Made by a program: the position numbers and the translations under genes. From Cephalopachus bancanus (taxonomy: Eukaryota; Chordata; Mammalia; Primates; Tarsiidae), in the NCBI GenBank assembly GCA_027257055.1, contig JAPVLO010000074.1, positions 3,177,001 through 3,241,000 on the forward strand: DNA of 64,000 bases, read 5' to 3'. Every line of letters starts with the position of its first letter. The stretch's first letter is position 1. The notes beneath the pieces were generated by a model. It had not been told where the DNA came from. It was given only the letters and a program-made list of their open reading frames with translations, and made no database searches. Of the stretch, positions 1-9,870 are shown one piece after another.

Positions 1-1321
1 GGCTTATACCATGTCAAACAAAACAAAACAGACACACTTATTGAGAGCTGAATAGTTCATTCTCATTTCAGCCACAAAGAAGCTTGTCATCAACTAGAAG
101 GAAAAGACTAGATGACCTGTATGCATTTTTTTCAATTCTGAGGGCTTTTAATACATTAGCTTTTTGACTTTTGATAAACCATATAATCTGATATCCTAAA
201 AATATACAGAGAATCAGACTCTAAAATCTCTAACATTTTTCCAGTTGTTTCTTTTTCAGTAACCAAGACAGCATAATCATATTCTCACATAAAAACCCCT
301 ATGTCTTAACCTCCCCAAAGTAGGAAATTACTTCAGAAATAAGCCTTAGGTTTGTTTAGCAAAAATTCTGCCCACATTTGCAATTTATATTCCTAGAGAT
401 TAAGAAAATAATATTTCAAATGCTTTATTTATGTTATTTATTTGCTGTGATTATGTTTGCCTTAATTTTTTACATACTTCTATCTTCCTTCTTGCATAGA
501 TTATAAACACTTAAAAATAATAAATTATATAAACTGATTCTATTTTTCATAAATGAAACCCATTGATAAGGAATTAAAACCTCTCCAATGCTTGCTTTTT
601 TCACTTAAAGAAAAAAAGTGTTGGTTAGACTATACAATCTCTAAATTCTCTATATATCTAAATGTCCATAATTCTGTTAATTTTTTGAATCTTTATTTTG
701 ACTTTAAAAAGTTTTACAGCAGGACATTTAGTTTCATGTGATATAGACAATAATATATTTATACTAAGGTTGATGATTTGTCTATTTCACAATGACAAAA
801 ACAAACTACTATTTTCTGTTCATTTTACATTTGTTAGAGACGTTCTACATATATCTGTTAAAGTGATTCACTTTTAGCAGTTAAAAGGTGTCATTTCATT
901 TTTGTCTTCTATGCAGAGAATGTAATTATTTAAAGGCATTAGGTATTTTTAAAATGCTAAGCAATATGAAATAATGCTAATCATTTGGTAACTGATGATA
1001 ACATTGAAAAATCTTCACAATTTAGTTCAGATTATTTTTATTCAAACCAATTTCCTGTAGGAAATAATGACAAATAACAATATTATTAAATATGATAGGA
1101 TTCTTTCCAAGCAAGCCTATTCAAAGACATTGTTTTAATTTTTGAAATTGAATGTAGCAGAAATGTGTTGAATTTTTCTCAATGTTTGTGGTGCAATCGT
1201 GTCGCAATAACTTGTTATAGGTCTGCCGTGGCTCTTAAGAAGACATTTTATTTAACAACAAATGTATAATTTATGTTATTCTGTGCATTTTCCATCACCT
1301 TAAGCCCTACAAATACAGAAA
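1..1321. other. Anonymous AT-rich sequence
   Basis: I see no recognisable repeat, RNA gene or coding exon here. The longest frame (62 codons at 553-741) has no family resemblance and normal AT-rich composition, so it is read as a chance frame. Confidence 0.6.
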
Positions 1322-1430
1322 ACTGGAGGAGAGGAAAACTAATTAAATCAACAAGGGAACCTGTATAGTGACCATTTGTATACCTAACCCTGAGTTGTAA
1401 CCCACATCTTTAAGATTAAAAAAAAAAAAT
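1322..1430 (+). mobile_element. L1 3' end, short 5'-truncated copy
   Basis: The stretch ends with the signature 3' terminus of the main L1 family in this window: a CATTTGTATACCTAACCCTG core, a CCCACATCTTTAA block, then an A-rich tail at about 1420-1430. The same terminus is seen at 3480-3545, 29205-29280 and 55935-55985. Only about 100 bp of 3' UTR is present, so this is a strongly 5'-truncated insertion with no coding content. No clear target-site duplication was found. Confidence 0.75.
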
Positions 1431-1611
1431 TCAAATTATATAATGCCTTCAACTGGTTTTGTCACCAAAGGTTAAATATTATGATCTTTAATTAACCAGA
1501 GAGGCTGTTTTGTCGTTAAATTATTTATGAAATTAGCCTTACTCTTTATATCACACTCTTTTTACATGTTCTTATGAATTATGCCATTCTTCATGATTTA
1601 AGGGAAAGAAT

Positions 1612-2058
1612 ATGGGCTGATTTGCATCCTTCCAGAAATTCATATATTGAAGTCCTAGTTCCCAGTACCTCAGAATGTGACCTTATTTCGAGAAATGATG
1701 TTTAAAGAAGTAGTTAAGTTAAAATGAATTAATTAGACTAGGTCCTAATCTAATGTGATTAGTGTTTCAATAAGAAGAAAGAATTTGGACATAGACACAT
1801 ACAGTGGGAATACCATGTGAAGAAAGGGAGAAGCCAGTCCCTTTGGGTCCCCTCCCACTGTGGGAGCTTTTCTGTTCTCTCAATAAATCCTACTTTAAAA
1901 AAAAATAAAGAAAGAAAAGGAGAAAGACGGCCATCTGCAAACCAAGAAGACATAAGGAACCAACACTACTGATACCCTTGACTTGGAAATAAAATAAATT
2001 GTTGTTTAAGCCACCGAGTGTGTAGTACTCTGTATGATAGTCTTAGCAAACTAATGTG
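1612..2058 (+). mobile_element. MLT1-like ERVL-MaLR LTR, interrupted
   Basis: It follows the MLT1 LTR consensus from end to end. After the start come the 'ttgaagtcctag' and 'gaatgtgaccttatttc' blocks, the 'ggtcctaatctaatgtgatt' block, and the 3' block with 'gttgtttaagccaccgagtg' and 'agcaaactaatgtg'. It is old and diverged, a solitary LTR with no internal region recognised. About 80 bp at 1833-1912 are foreign to the LTR and are listed separately. Confidence 0.75.
1833..1912 (+). mobile_element. Small poly-A-tailed insert inside the MLT1 LTR
   Basis: About 63 bp containing a GGGTCCCCTCCCACTGTGGG block and an AATAAA signal (1882-1887) are followed about 8 bp later by an A-rich tail (1896-1912). 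The insert is flanked by a 12-bp imperfect direct repeat, AGAAAGGGAGAA at 1821-1832 and AGAAAAGGAGAA at 1913-1924. This fits a retroposed 3' end of a polyadenylated RNA. The T-rich, AATAAA-containing end resembles the R region of a retroviral LTR, but the source is not identified. It has no coding content. Confidence 0.5.
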
Positions 2059-3004
2059 CAAAGTAAAGTAATGGTAGTAACATTTTAAAAGCTTTTACAA
2101 TTATTCCATAATGAATAATTAGCAAGTTTATGTGGAAAGATTGATGTCTAAAATATAATTGAAATTGTGGTGTTGTAAGAATAGCCTCTGTGGTTGAGGT
2201 TGGACTTCATTCATAGAGGGAAGATGTGAGTTAGTAAATAAGCCAATGGAAAATAGAAAGAAAGGTATGGCCAAGATAGGGGAATCAAAAATAAAAGTGG
2301 TGACATAAGTCATTTCATTTTATTAGGAATGCAAAGGTCATAAAATCAATTTAAAATGAATAAAATGTTTACAGTTTCACATGATAATATAATCACACAT
2401 TGCTGTAGACATTGCAGGCATGGGGTTATGGGCATGACAGTGCAAATTCCTGTGAGAAATAATGACCTGGAAAGTATGAAACAGAGACAAGGTTGGGAAA
2501 GGTGCTAAAAGATAGAAAAATGGGTGGGTTTGAAAAATATCAAATCGATTATGCTTAATTTTGAAAGCAATAGGGTGGCCTCAGCAATTTGGACTTTCAA
2601 CAATGTTGAAATTCCTAGAGCTAGTTGTAAGAAAGATAATTACATTGACAATTTGGACATCAATATAATAAAGGGAATGCAGACTGGAAATATGTCCCAG
2701 AATTTCTCTCTTTGGTAATACTGGACGTAAGAAAGCACACCAAGTGGAGTGTTTTTTATTTCATTAGTTTTCTTTTACTGACCTTCTTTTTAGAAATGTG
2801 TTAAATGTCAAACATATAAATGGACCCTATTTTGTTATGAGTTCATTGATGTCTTTGCCTGTTCTAGCTAGGGGAAGGAGAGAGGGAACAGATACATGAT
2901 ATTACCCCATGTTCCATTTAGCCTTATATGGAGTGTGGATCCTTTGAATGAAAACTGATGAACACAAAGAAACTGAGGAAGGGATGATGGTGGCTTGGGT
3001 TAGG
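2059..3004. other. Anonymous sequence
   Basis: No known repeat or gene was recognised. Frames of 61-64 codons on both strands show no family resemblance. Confidence 0.5.
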
Positions 3005-3700
3005 GTAGTAGTTTTTAGTGTGCATGAGAATGTCCTGAGATTTTACTAAGAAAAAAAGAGAAAAAAGAAAACCCACATAACCCTGCAATCCCCCTTCTGC
3101 GAATATACCTGGAGGAACTCAGATCACTCTGTGAAAAAGATACCTGCACACACATGTTTATTGCAGCATTATTACAATAGCAAAAACATGGAACCAACTG
3201 TGTTGCCTACCGAAAGAGGACTGGATTTTAAAAATGTGCTACATATACATGATGGAATATTACACATCCATAACGAAGGTCAAAATTATTAACTTCACAG
3301 CAAGTTGGATGGACTTAAAGTCAATAATAATGCATGCTCTATCACAGAAACAAGATCTGAGTACCACATGGTCTCACTCAGAAGTAGACCTTGAACAATT
3401 ATCATAACACTATAAGAAAGGGATTGGCAGTAGTAGAAAACTGGAAAGGGAACGGAGGGTACACCTCATCAAGGGTACCCGCATAATGAACATTTGTATA
3501 CCTAACCCTGAATTGTACTCTATGTCTTCAAAATTAAAAAAAAAAAAGAAAAAGAAAAAGCAGATTTCTGATCCAGATCCTAGAGTTTTTGACTCAGTTG
3601 ATCTAGAATGAGGATCTTGAGAATTTGCATTTCTAACAGATTCCCAGGTAATGCAGGTGCTATTGGTTCCAGAAAACACTTAGAAAACTACTACGTTAGA
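3005..3700 (+). mobile_element. MER5A-like hAT remnant split by an L1
   Basis: The left half (3005-3071) has the 'agtgtgcatgagaatgtcctgag' type start of MER5A. The right half (3561-3700) has the 'gagaatttgcatttctaac' and 'ttcccaggtaatgcaggtgct' blocks and the closing part of the element. The two halves are collinear with one MER5A (non-autonomous Charlie/hAT) copy, interrupted by the L1 at 3072-3560. It is non-coding. Confidence 0.7.
3072..3560 (+). mobile_element. 5'-truncated L1 inserted in MER5A
   Basis: It covers the last part of ORF2 and the 3' UTR. The '(P)LLGIYPEELKSL' region ('cccccttctgcgaatatacc') starts at 3090. The 'gcacacacatgtttattgcag' region, the 3' UTR and the family terminus 'atttgtatacctaaccctg' (3493-3512) follow, then a poly-A tail of the AAAAAGAAAAAG type. 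An A/G-rich direct repeat ('aagaaaaa..') at 3048-3071 and 3546-3560 is the likely target-site duplication. The reading frame is broken. Confidence 0.85.
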
Positions 3701-3889
3701 GAAAAGGAAGGTGAAGTAGGTAGGAAGGAGCACTTTCTAAAAACAAACAAGCAAACAACAACAACAAAATTCCTGACTGTTTTAGATATGTTTGTGTAAT
3801 GGATTCTCCACTCACTATTGGTTCAGAAATAACATATTTTTCTTATTTTTCTTGTTAATCAGTCTTTATCCTTTTGTTTTTAACTTCCT

Positions 3890-4716
3890 TTTAAAAAATA
3901 ATTTATTCATTTATTATAGACTTGTGGGTGCAAGTGAGGATTTAAGTGGGATGCATGCAGGTGAAGTTTGGGTTTCTAACTGGCTCTCACTCCCCAGGTA
4001 ATGGACCAAATTATGTAGCCATGTGCTCTCCATTCTCTTTCTTCCCTCCTTCCCCTAGCAGTGACTGACAATCCCACCATTGTGCTAATGTGACTAGCAT
4101 TCAGAACCCACTTATGAGTGAGAACATGTGGTATTCAGCTCTTTGTTTCAGTGATAGTTTACTTAGTATGATGGTCTCCGACTGCAACCAAGTTACTGTG
4201 AAGGCCGTGGTTTTGTTCTTTATGGCTGCGTGATACTCCTTCATGTGTATGTACCATATTTCTTTGTCCAATTCACTTTTGATAAACAACAGGATAGGTT
4301 CCATATTATTGTTACTGTGAAATAGTGTACCAATAAACATGCATGTGCAAGTGTCTTTTCTGTAGAGTGATTTATGTAACACCCAGGATCTACAGGGAAC
4401 TGAAACAAAGTGAAAGGAAAAAACAAACAAGCCCATTAAAATTTGGGCAAAGGATATGAACAGACACTTCTCGAAAGATGACATATGAGCAACCAACAGA
4501 TACATGAAAAAATGTTCACCCTCACTAATCATCAGAGAAATACAAATCAGAACAATAATGAGATGTCACCTAACTATGGTAATGATGGCTATCATTAGTA
4601 AGTCAAAAAGCAGATGCTGGCACAGCTGCAGAGATGGAAATATAAGCTAGCTCAAGCTCTGTGGAAAGCAGTGTGGAGATTTCTAAAAGAACTAAAAATT
4701 GATCTTCCATACAATC
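3890..4716 (-). mobile_element. L1 with 5' inversion (twin priming)
   Basis: Positions 3890-4379 read as L1 3' UTR and ORF2 C-terminus on the minus strand; for example the minus frame at 4101-4532 contains HMKEYHAAIKN and ETIILSKLSLKQ. Positions 4381-4716 switch to the plus strand and hold the adjacent upstream ORF2 sequence, ending at a WRFLKELKIDLPYN coding block. The two parts meet at nearly the same point of the L1 consensus (KELxIDLPYN against the start of the tail segment), which is the layout left by twin priming. The 3' UTR differs from the 'ttgtatacc' type. A TSD of the TTTGTTTTT type is possible but not certain. Confidence 0.85.
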
Positions 4717-5249
4717 TTGTTTTTGCTCTCTATTCTTTGGTTTATTTCCCCCTTTTCTTCCTCATAAAAGTTCTTACTTTCAGGTCTCTTTTCCTCTTTA
4801 TTTTTTTTTTCAAATTTGTAACATTCAAAAGAAAATGCTTCAAAAAATAACTAGTCTTTAACACAAGACATTTTGTGTAAACTCACATTTCTCACTCTGC
4901 ATTTCAGAAAAAGATGTTTGGTGTTTTATTCACATCTACTTTGAGCTTATAATAATTATATTAGTCAAGCAGGGATAAACTTTTTGATGATGATTTTCAT
5001 CAACTTAAAAGATGCATACATTTAGATGTGTTTAAAGTAATGGATGTGTAATTAGAAACACTTTATTTCAATCAAGAAAAATTATTCCATCATGTATTAG
5101 AATAACAATGCAGATTCAATATATTTAACAGGAATTATTATGTATTGCATTACTCTGTGAGTCCCTAAAAGTTCACTATTTTTATGAACATGTTGAAATA
5201 TTAGCAGGTAGTCGGAGTGGTCAAATCATGCTTAGGGTATTAGAATTCA
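4717..5249. other. Anonymous AT-rich sequence
   Basis: Nothing recognised between the twin-primed L1 and the Alu. Confidence 0.5.
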
Positions 5250-5259
5250 TGTGAGTTTT

Positions 5260-5537
5260 TTTTTTTTTTTTTTGAGTTGGAGTTTCACTCTGTCACCCAG
5301 ACTGGAGTGCAGTGGCCCACTGCAGCCTTGACTTGCTGGGCTCCAGCGATCCTTCTGCCTCAGCCTTTCATGTAGCTGGAACTACAGGCGCGTGCTACCA
5401 CACGGGGATAATTTTTTGATTTATTGTAGAGATGAGGTCTCGCTGCCCAGGTGGGTCTCGAACCCGCGGGCTCAGGCAATCCACTCACCTCAGCCTCCCA
5501 AAGGTGCGGGATTACAGGCTGAGCCACCGAGACCGGC
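5260..5537 (-). mobile_element. Young lineage-specific dimeric Alu
   Basis: Read on the minus strand this is a full dimeric Alu ending in a T/A tail (plus-strand T run at 5256-5273). A perfect 10-bp target-site duplication, TGTGAGTTTT, lies at 5250-5259 and 5538-5547. The left monomer contains the pol III B box GGTTCGAGACC inside a GC palindrome, a feature shared with copies at 42562, 58593 and 61182. The plus-strand frames over it are translations of Alu and not genes. Confidence 0.92.
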
Positions 5538-5633
5538 TGTGAGTTTTAAGGAAAACATTACAATATTTGTTGGCAGTTTGAATTACACTTATGTGCTCTA
5601 TATTTCTGGAAAATTTCTGTCCTAAATCAGCAA

Positions 5634-5658
5634 AAACAAACAAACAAACAAAAAAACA
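5634..5658. repeat. (CAAA)n microsatellite
   Basis: A short run of CAAA units with an A-rich end. Confidence 0.8.
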
Positions 5659-5764
5659 ACTTATCTTGGAAATTGTTTATGTTAGCCATTTATTTAAAAA
5701 ATACTCTAGTGTTGTACAATTTTACTCCTTTAACTCAAGTGAAACTCTCTTAAAAAAATAAAAA

Positions 5765-6185
5765 ATAGTTGATTAGGTTAACTTAGGGGTTTGGACCCAG
5801 AGGGATTTTTCCTGAAAGAGACTTGTTAGACATTTGCAATCCACAAGCTCCTTGACCAAAGGTGGTCGTGTTGTATTATCACTTTTATGGCCCTGGCCTT
5901 AACCCACCCATCTACCTGCTGTCCATCACCTGATGTCAGTACCTGAGCTTGCCTGCCCCTTCATGATGATGTGGAGCAGACTACGACCCAATCACCTTAA
6001 TGATCTTCCCCCATCAAGGGGAATGGTTAAAAGGACTCAACCACAAGCCGCCATTGGCCATTTTAATCCAACTTCTGTGCAATTCTTGGCATCTTCTATG
6101 TGGCATTGGGTCACACCCCAGAAGGCCACATATAGGAATTAATCTAGTTTTAAATAAATTTTTTCTTTGTCAAAAAAAAAAAAAA
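5765..6185 (+). mobile_element. Unidentified poly-A-tailed insert
   Basis: This roughly 400-bp block is richer in G+C than its surroundings. It ends with an AATAAA-type signal ('ttaaataaatttt', about 6151-6160) and a 15-nt A run starting near 6172. That is the signature of retroposed polyadenylated RNA, for example an LTR-driven transcript or a processed pseudogene end. The 60-112-codon frames across it match no family I recognise. No target-site duplication was found. Confidence 0.4.
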
Positions 6186-6222
6186 ACACCAAACAAACAA
6201 ATCCAAAGCCCCCCCAAAACAG

Positions 6223-6224
<2 letters not shown>

Positions 6225-6265
<41 letters not shown>
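6225..6265. repeat. (CA)n microsatellite
   Basis: About 20 CA units directly follow the A-rich tail of the preceding insert, a common origin of CA arrays. The frames reading HTHTHTHT are translations of this array. Confidence 0.97.
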
Positions 6266-6266
<1 letters not shown>

Positions 6267-7103
6267 TATTTGAAGCATTGTCAGAATACTTTGGTCACTC
6301 TATTGCTTGTTATATATTGCTGCATGATGAAAAGATAATGCCATTTCTGAGAAATGGTGAGACCCTTGCAATTCAATTAAGTTCAATTAGTCATAATGTT
6401 CTGTATGTTCTCATAACAAGTAACTAGAAATGGAATCTATCAAAAAAACCTTCATAATTTGTGTTTTTTCTGAAAATACATTTTAGTCAGCAAGAAATTA
6501 TAGTCATGTGAATTAAACACTCAATTCTTAGGCTATACTTGACTGCAATATTTATACCTGTGTGCTAAATATTTTTCAAAATTATCTTCATTGTCTGACA
6601 TCAAACGGTGAGAAAGCATACTGTATTATCTTTTCCCTGTATTCATGCCATTACTGCCCCCCTAAAATAAGTCTGGGGACATGAATAAATACAGGAGTAT
6701 CTGATTTTCAGTTATTATTTCCAAAACCCAACAAGAAGCTTCATTGGTAATTGTGAAATGATATCTGATTAAATTGAAAATACCTGTAGTGAGCTATTGA
6801 CAAATTGGATAAATCAATGTTTAAGCATTTTTCACAAAGGATGTCGATTTTTAATTGTTGATTTGAGGTTAATCAAATTTAAAACATAAAATCACAACTA
6901 GTTTTATTATTGATAATAGATCCAATCAATTCTATTTACTAATAAATTAAATTAATGTTGCTGTTTATAATAGAAAAATATACGCAGAGATTTAACAGAA
7001 ATTTATAATTACAATAAGACCATTGGTAAAGTGTACTTTTAAACAAACAAACACAAACCTTCTTATAGTAGGAATCCTGATAAGTTATTAAGATTCATAT
7101 TTC
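6266..7103. other. Anonymous AT-rich sequence
   Basis: Nothing recognised. Confidence 0.5.
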
Positions 7104-7255
7104 TTTTTTGATTGGAAAATATAGTGTATTTAGAAAGTAAGAGAGAGAGAGAGAGAGACAGAGAGAGGAGATTCATCTCCCAAGGTAGGGCAGAGGGGCC
7201 AAATCTAGGAAACATAGTGGCCACAGCTCAAAGCTCAAAGAGCCACGTGGACACA
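7104..7255 (-). repeat. Unidentified GA-containing interspersed repeat, copy A
   Basis: About 140 bp shared with 35045-35181: a GATTGGAAAATATAGT start, a GTAAGAGAGAGA simple-repeat core, a TCTCCCAAGGTA block, and an AAACATAGTGGCCACAGCTC block. The second copy has a direct repeat at its ends and a T run on the left, so the element probably reads on the minus strand with its A tail toward lower coordinates. The family is not recognised. It is non-coding. Confidence 0.6.
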
Positions 7256-7910
7256 GCGAGCTTAACAAAGCTGTAGCTAAGATTCGTATTTCCAAGCCAC
7301 ATTGATGAAATCTTTCAAAATGACTACAAACTAGTTAGCTACTGAATTGCATAATCATCTTTATAGACACTTATGATTAGTAGCATTTTTTCTTAATTAA
7401 TCTTCATTTTTGATACAAGATAAGTGAACCATGAAAGTTTTTAAGTGTTTACAAAGTACAAATTTCATGTCTGGAAGTACTGTTTTTATTTCATAGTTTT
7501 TGCAGTCGCACCTGACAAATTCTTGCTGTCTGTAGATAAGCAATAATATGTTTCATCAAATTATAGAGCTAGCTTAATACTAATTGTTTTATTTAACTCC
7601 ATGTTGTCTTTTAATGTAATGACAGTTTACAATTAGAAATAAATCCATTATACTTTCCCATCTGACAGGTTTCTGCCATGCAAAAACTTCAATTTATCTA
7701 AGCACTAACGTAGCAGCTAGTAACAATTTTAGAAAGTTTAATGCTAATGCAAAAAAGAAAATACCCTTGCAAAATTTACCACAATTGTTTACTTTCTGAA
7801 AATTAGTACTAAACCATTTGCATAACATCTGTACTGCTTGGAGGGCTGAAACAGTAAAGCAATTAGCTCTGTATTCTATAATGTATGTTGCAATACAAGC
7901 AATATCGAAG
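7256..7910. other. Anonymous AT-rich sequence
   Basis: Nothing recognised up to the left arm of the inverted duplication. Confidence 0.5.
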
Positions 7911-8270
7911 TTGAGCTAACTTAATATTTAGTTAGAAGAGAAAAGTCACTTCATTTGTCCTTTACTTTTAATGCTTCTTTAAACCACCCGATCATGGCAA
8001 ATGTGTTAGGAATCTTGTTTTGAAGACACTTCCAGGAAACATCATTTGAAGAAAAAAATCTCCAAGGGACATTCACTTACATCTATTTTATGGACTTGAA
8101 TATTGAAAATTGCATAAGCAGTTATTGTACAGTCTATAAAGCTGTGAGTCTATTATAAGAAATTATAATAATTTATAATAATCATAAGCCAGAATAGCTA
8201 TATTATTCTTAATTATATATTGACCAATATTTTTAACATTCTAAGCAAATGGCTGTATCCACACTTTAAT
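7911..8270 (+). repeat. Left arm of a large inverted duplication
   Basis: Its reverse complement recurs at 8992-9368 over about 350 bp. Matching anchors include GAGCTAACTTAATATTTAG (left start) with CTAAATATTAAGTTGGCTC (right end), and CCAATATTTTTAACATTCTA with TAGAATGTTAAAAATATTGG. By eye the arms are well over 90% identical. The arm sequence matches no transposable element known to me. Confidence 0.9.
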
Positions 8271-8991
8271 TTTTAAGAAAATATAAATAGAGGAATCATG
8301 TTTGTTGTGTTTTAAAATAGAATTATAAGATATGACAATGGACTGCTTTCTGGTTTTCAAATATATTTAAACTTACAATTCTGTAGGTATTATTTAATCA
8401 CGTTAAGTTTGGTATTAAAATCACCCTGCTGACATGTACTACATTTTACATCTAGATGCAGTATGTTATCACTATGTAGTTGTGTAAATTCCACAAGATA
8501 ACCTCGGTACAATTCAAATAAAGTATAAATGAGTATCAAAATATTTTGTTATATTAGAAAGAGTCAGCTCACAGCTGAACAGGGCAACATGAACACTATT
8601 CTGTACACTTAAAATGGTAACTAAATATTATACAAATATAATAGAATATGGTTTTTTATGCATAGCTATGTTTATTAAAGCAAAAATCACAAGGTACCAG
8701 AAATGAAGAAGTCACTGACAGCAAGAATCGTAGACTCTCAAGTTGATGAGGAGGTAAGCATTCATGGTTTTGGTGGAGAAGGGGCAGGTGATATGGTTGT
8801 GATTATCATTTTTCAAAACCAAGCAGGGAAGAGAAAAAAAGAGCAAGTTCCTAGGTTGCTAGTTAAGGAGCTGGAATCAGAATCTCTGCCAAAATCAGAA
8901 ATCTGGAATCTACACATAACACATATATCTATATCTAGATGTATATCTATATGCACACATATGTACACAAATATATCTATATAATATAAAT
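8271..8991. other. Spacer of the inverted duplication
   Basis: About 720 bp of non-palindromic sequence lie between the arms. It includes a 93-codon plus-strand frame at 8703-8984 with no recognised domain and an ATATCT-rich stretch at 8920-8985. Nothing shows that the frame is expressed. Confidence 0.6.
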
Positions 8992-9368
8992 TAGAGTGTA
9001 GATACACACTTGTTTAGAATGTTAAAAATATTGGTCAATATATAGTTAAGAATAATATAGCTATTCTGGCTTATGATTATTATAAATTATTATAATTTCT
9101 TATAATAGACTCACAGCTTTATAGACTGTACAATAACTACTTATACAATCTATAATTTTCAAGTCCATAAAATAGATGTAAACAAACACGCATTAGAAAG
9201 ACTAAATGAATGTCCCTTGGAGATTTTTTTCTTCAAATGATGTTTCCTGGAAGTGCCTTGAAAACAAGATTCTTAACACATTTGCCATGATTGGGTGGCT
9301 TAAAGAAGCACTAATAGGAAAGGACAAATGAAGTGCCTTTTCTCTTCTAACTAAATATTAAGTTGGCT
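8992..9368 (-). repeat. Right arm of the large inverted duplication
   Basis: This is the reverse complement of 7911-8270, with one extra segment of about 24 nt near 9180-9206 ('acacgcattagaaagact' region) that the left arm lacks. The arm stops exactly where the CT-rich simple repeat begins (about 9368). Confidence 0.9.
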
Positions 9369-9426
9369 CTCTCTCTCTCTTTCTCTCTCTCTATATATAA
9401 TATATACACACACACATATATATACA
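9364..9426. repeat. Compound CT / TA / CA microsatellite
   Basis: A (CT)n run is followed by alternating TATA and CACA blocks. It joins the right arm of the inverted duplication to the palindrome. Confidence 0.85.
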
Positions 9427-9728
9427 CACACACACAGAATGAAGAAAAGACTAACACATCTCTCTATCAGATGTATTATATATTATACATATATGTATTA
9501 TATATTATATATTTTAATATTTCAGATGCATTATATATTATACATATATGTGTATATATAATATAATTATATAATATATATGTGTGTGTATATATATTAT
9601 ATATATACACACACATATATGTATAATATATAATACATCTGTAATATATATAATATATAATACATATATGTATAATATATAATACATCTGATAGATGTGT
9701 TAGTCTTTTCTTCATTGTGTGTATGTGT
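9427..9728. repeat. Palindromic AT-rich repeat (PATRR-like)
   Basis: The left outer arm (9427-9498) runs CACACA, GAATGAAGAAAAGAC, a CACATCTCTCTATCAGATG block and a TATTATATATTATACATATA block. It is mirrored by its reverse complement at 9660-9728 (CATCTGATAGATGTGT, GTCTTTTCTTCATTGTGTG). The inner part (9533-9570 against 9598-9642) is also self-complementary. The whole segment can fold into a long AT-rich cruciform. Frames across it are low-complexity translations. Confidence 0.9.
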
Positions 9729-9737
9729 GTATATATA

Positions 9738-9771
<34 letters not shown>

Positions 9772-9835
9772 CACACACAAATGCACTATACACACACACA
9801 CACACACAATGACACACACACACACACACACAATG
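9716..9835. repeat. Compound GT / TA / CA microsatellite
   Basis: GT, TA and CA runs in mirrored order follow the palindrome and end at a third copy of the GAATGAAGAAAAG unit (9832-9870), in direct orientation relative to the left arm. Confidence 0.9.
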
Positions 9836-9870
9836 AAGAAAAGAAAAGACCAACACATCTCTCTATCAGG

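Noticed and set aside
5392..5625. 77-codon frame with CRDEVSLPRWVSNPRAQA
   Set aside because: It is the translation of the Alu at 5260-5537; the same peptide recurs in the Alus at 42562, 58593 and 61182.
9427..9870. CRISPR-like array, because of a repeated 38-bp unit
   Set aside because: There are only three units, in alternating orientation and spaced by simple repeats, in a primate genome. This is a palindrome with one extra copy, not a CRISPR.
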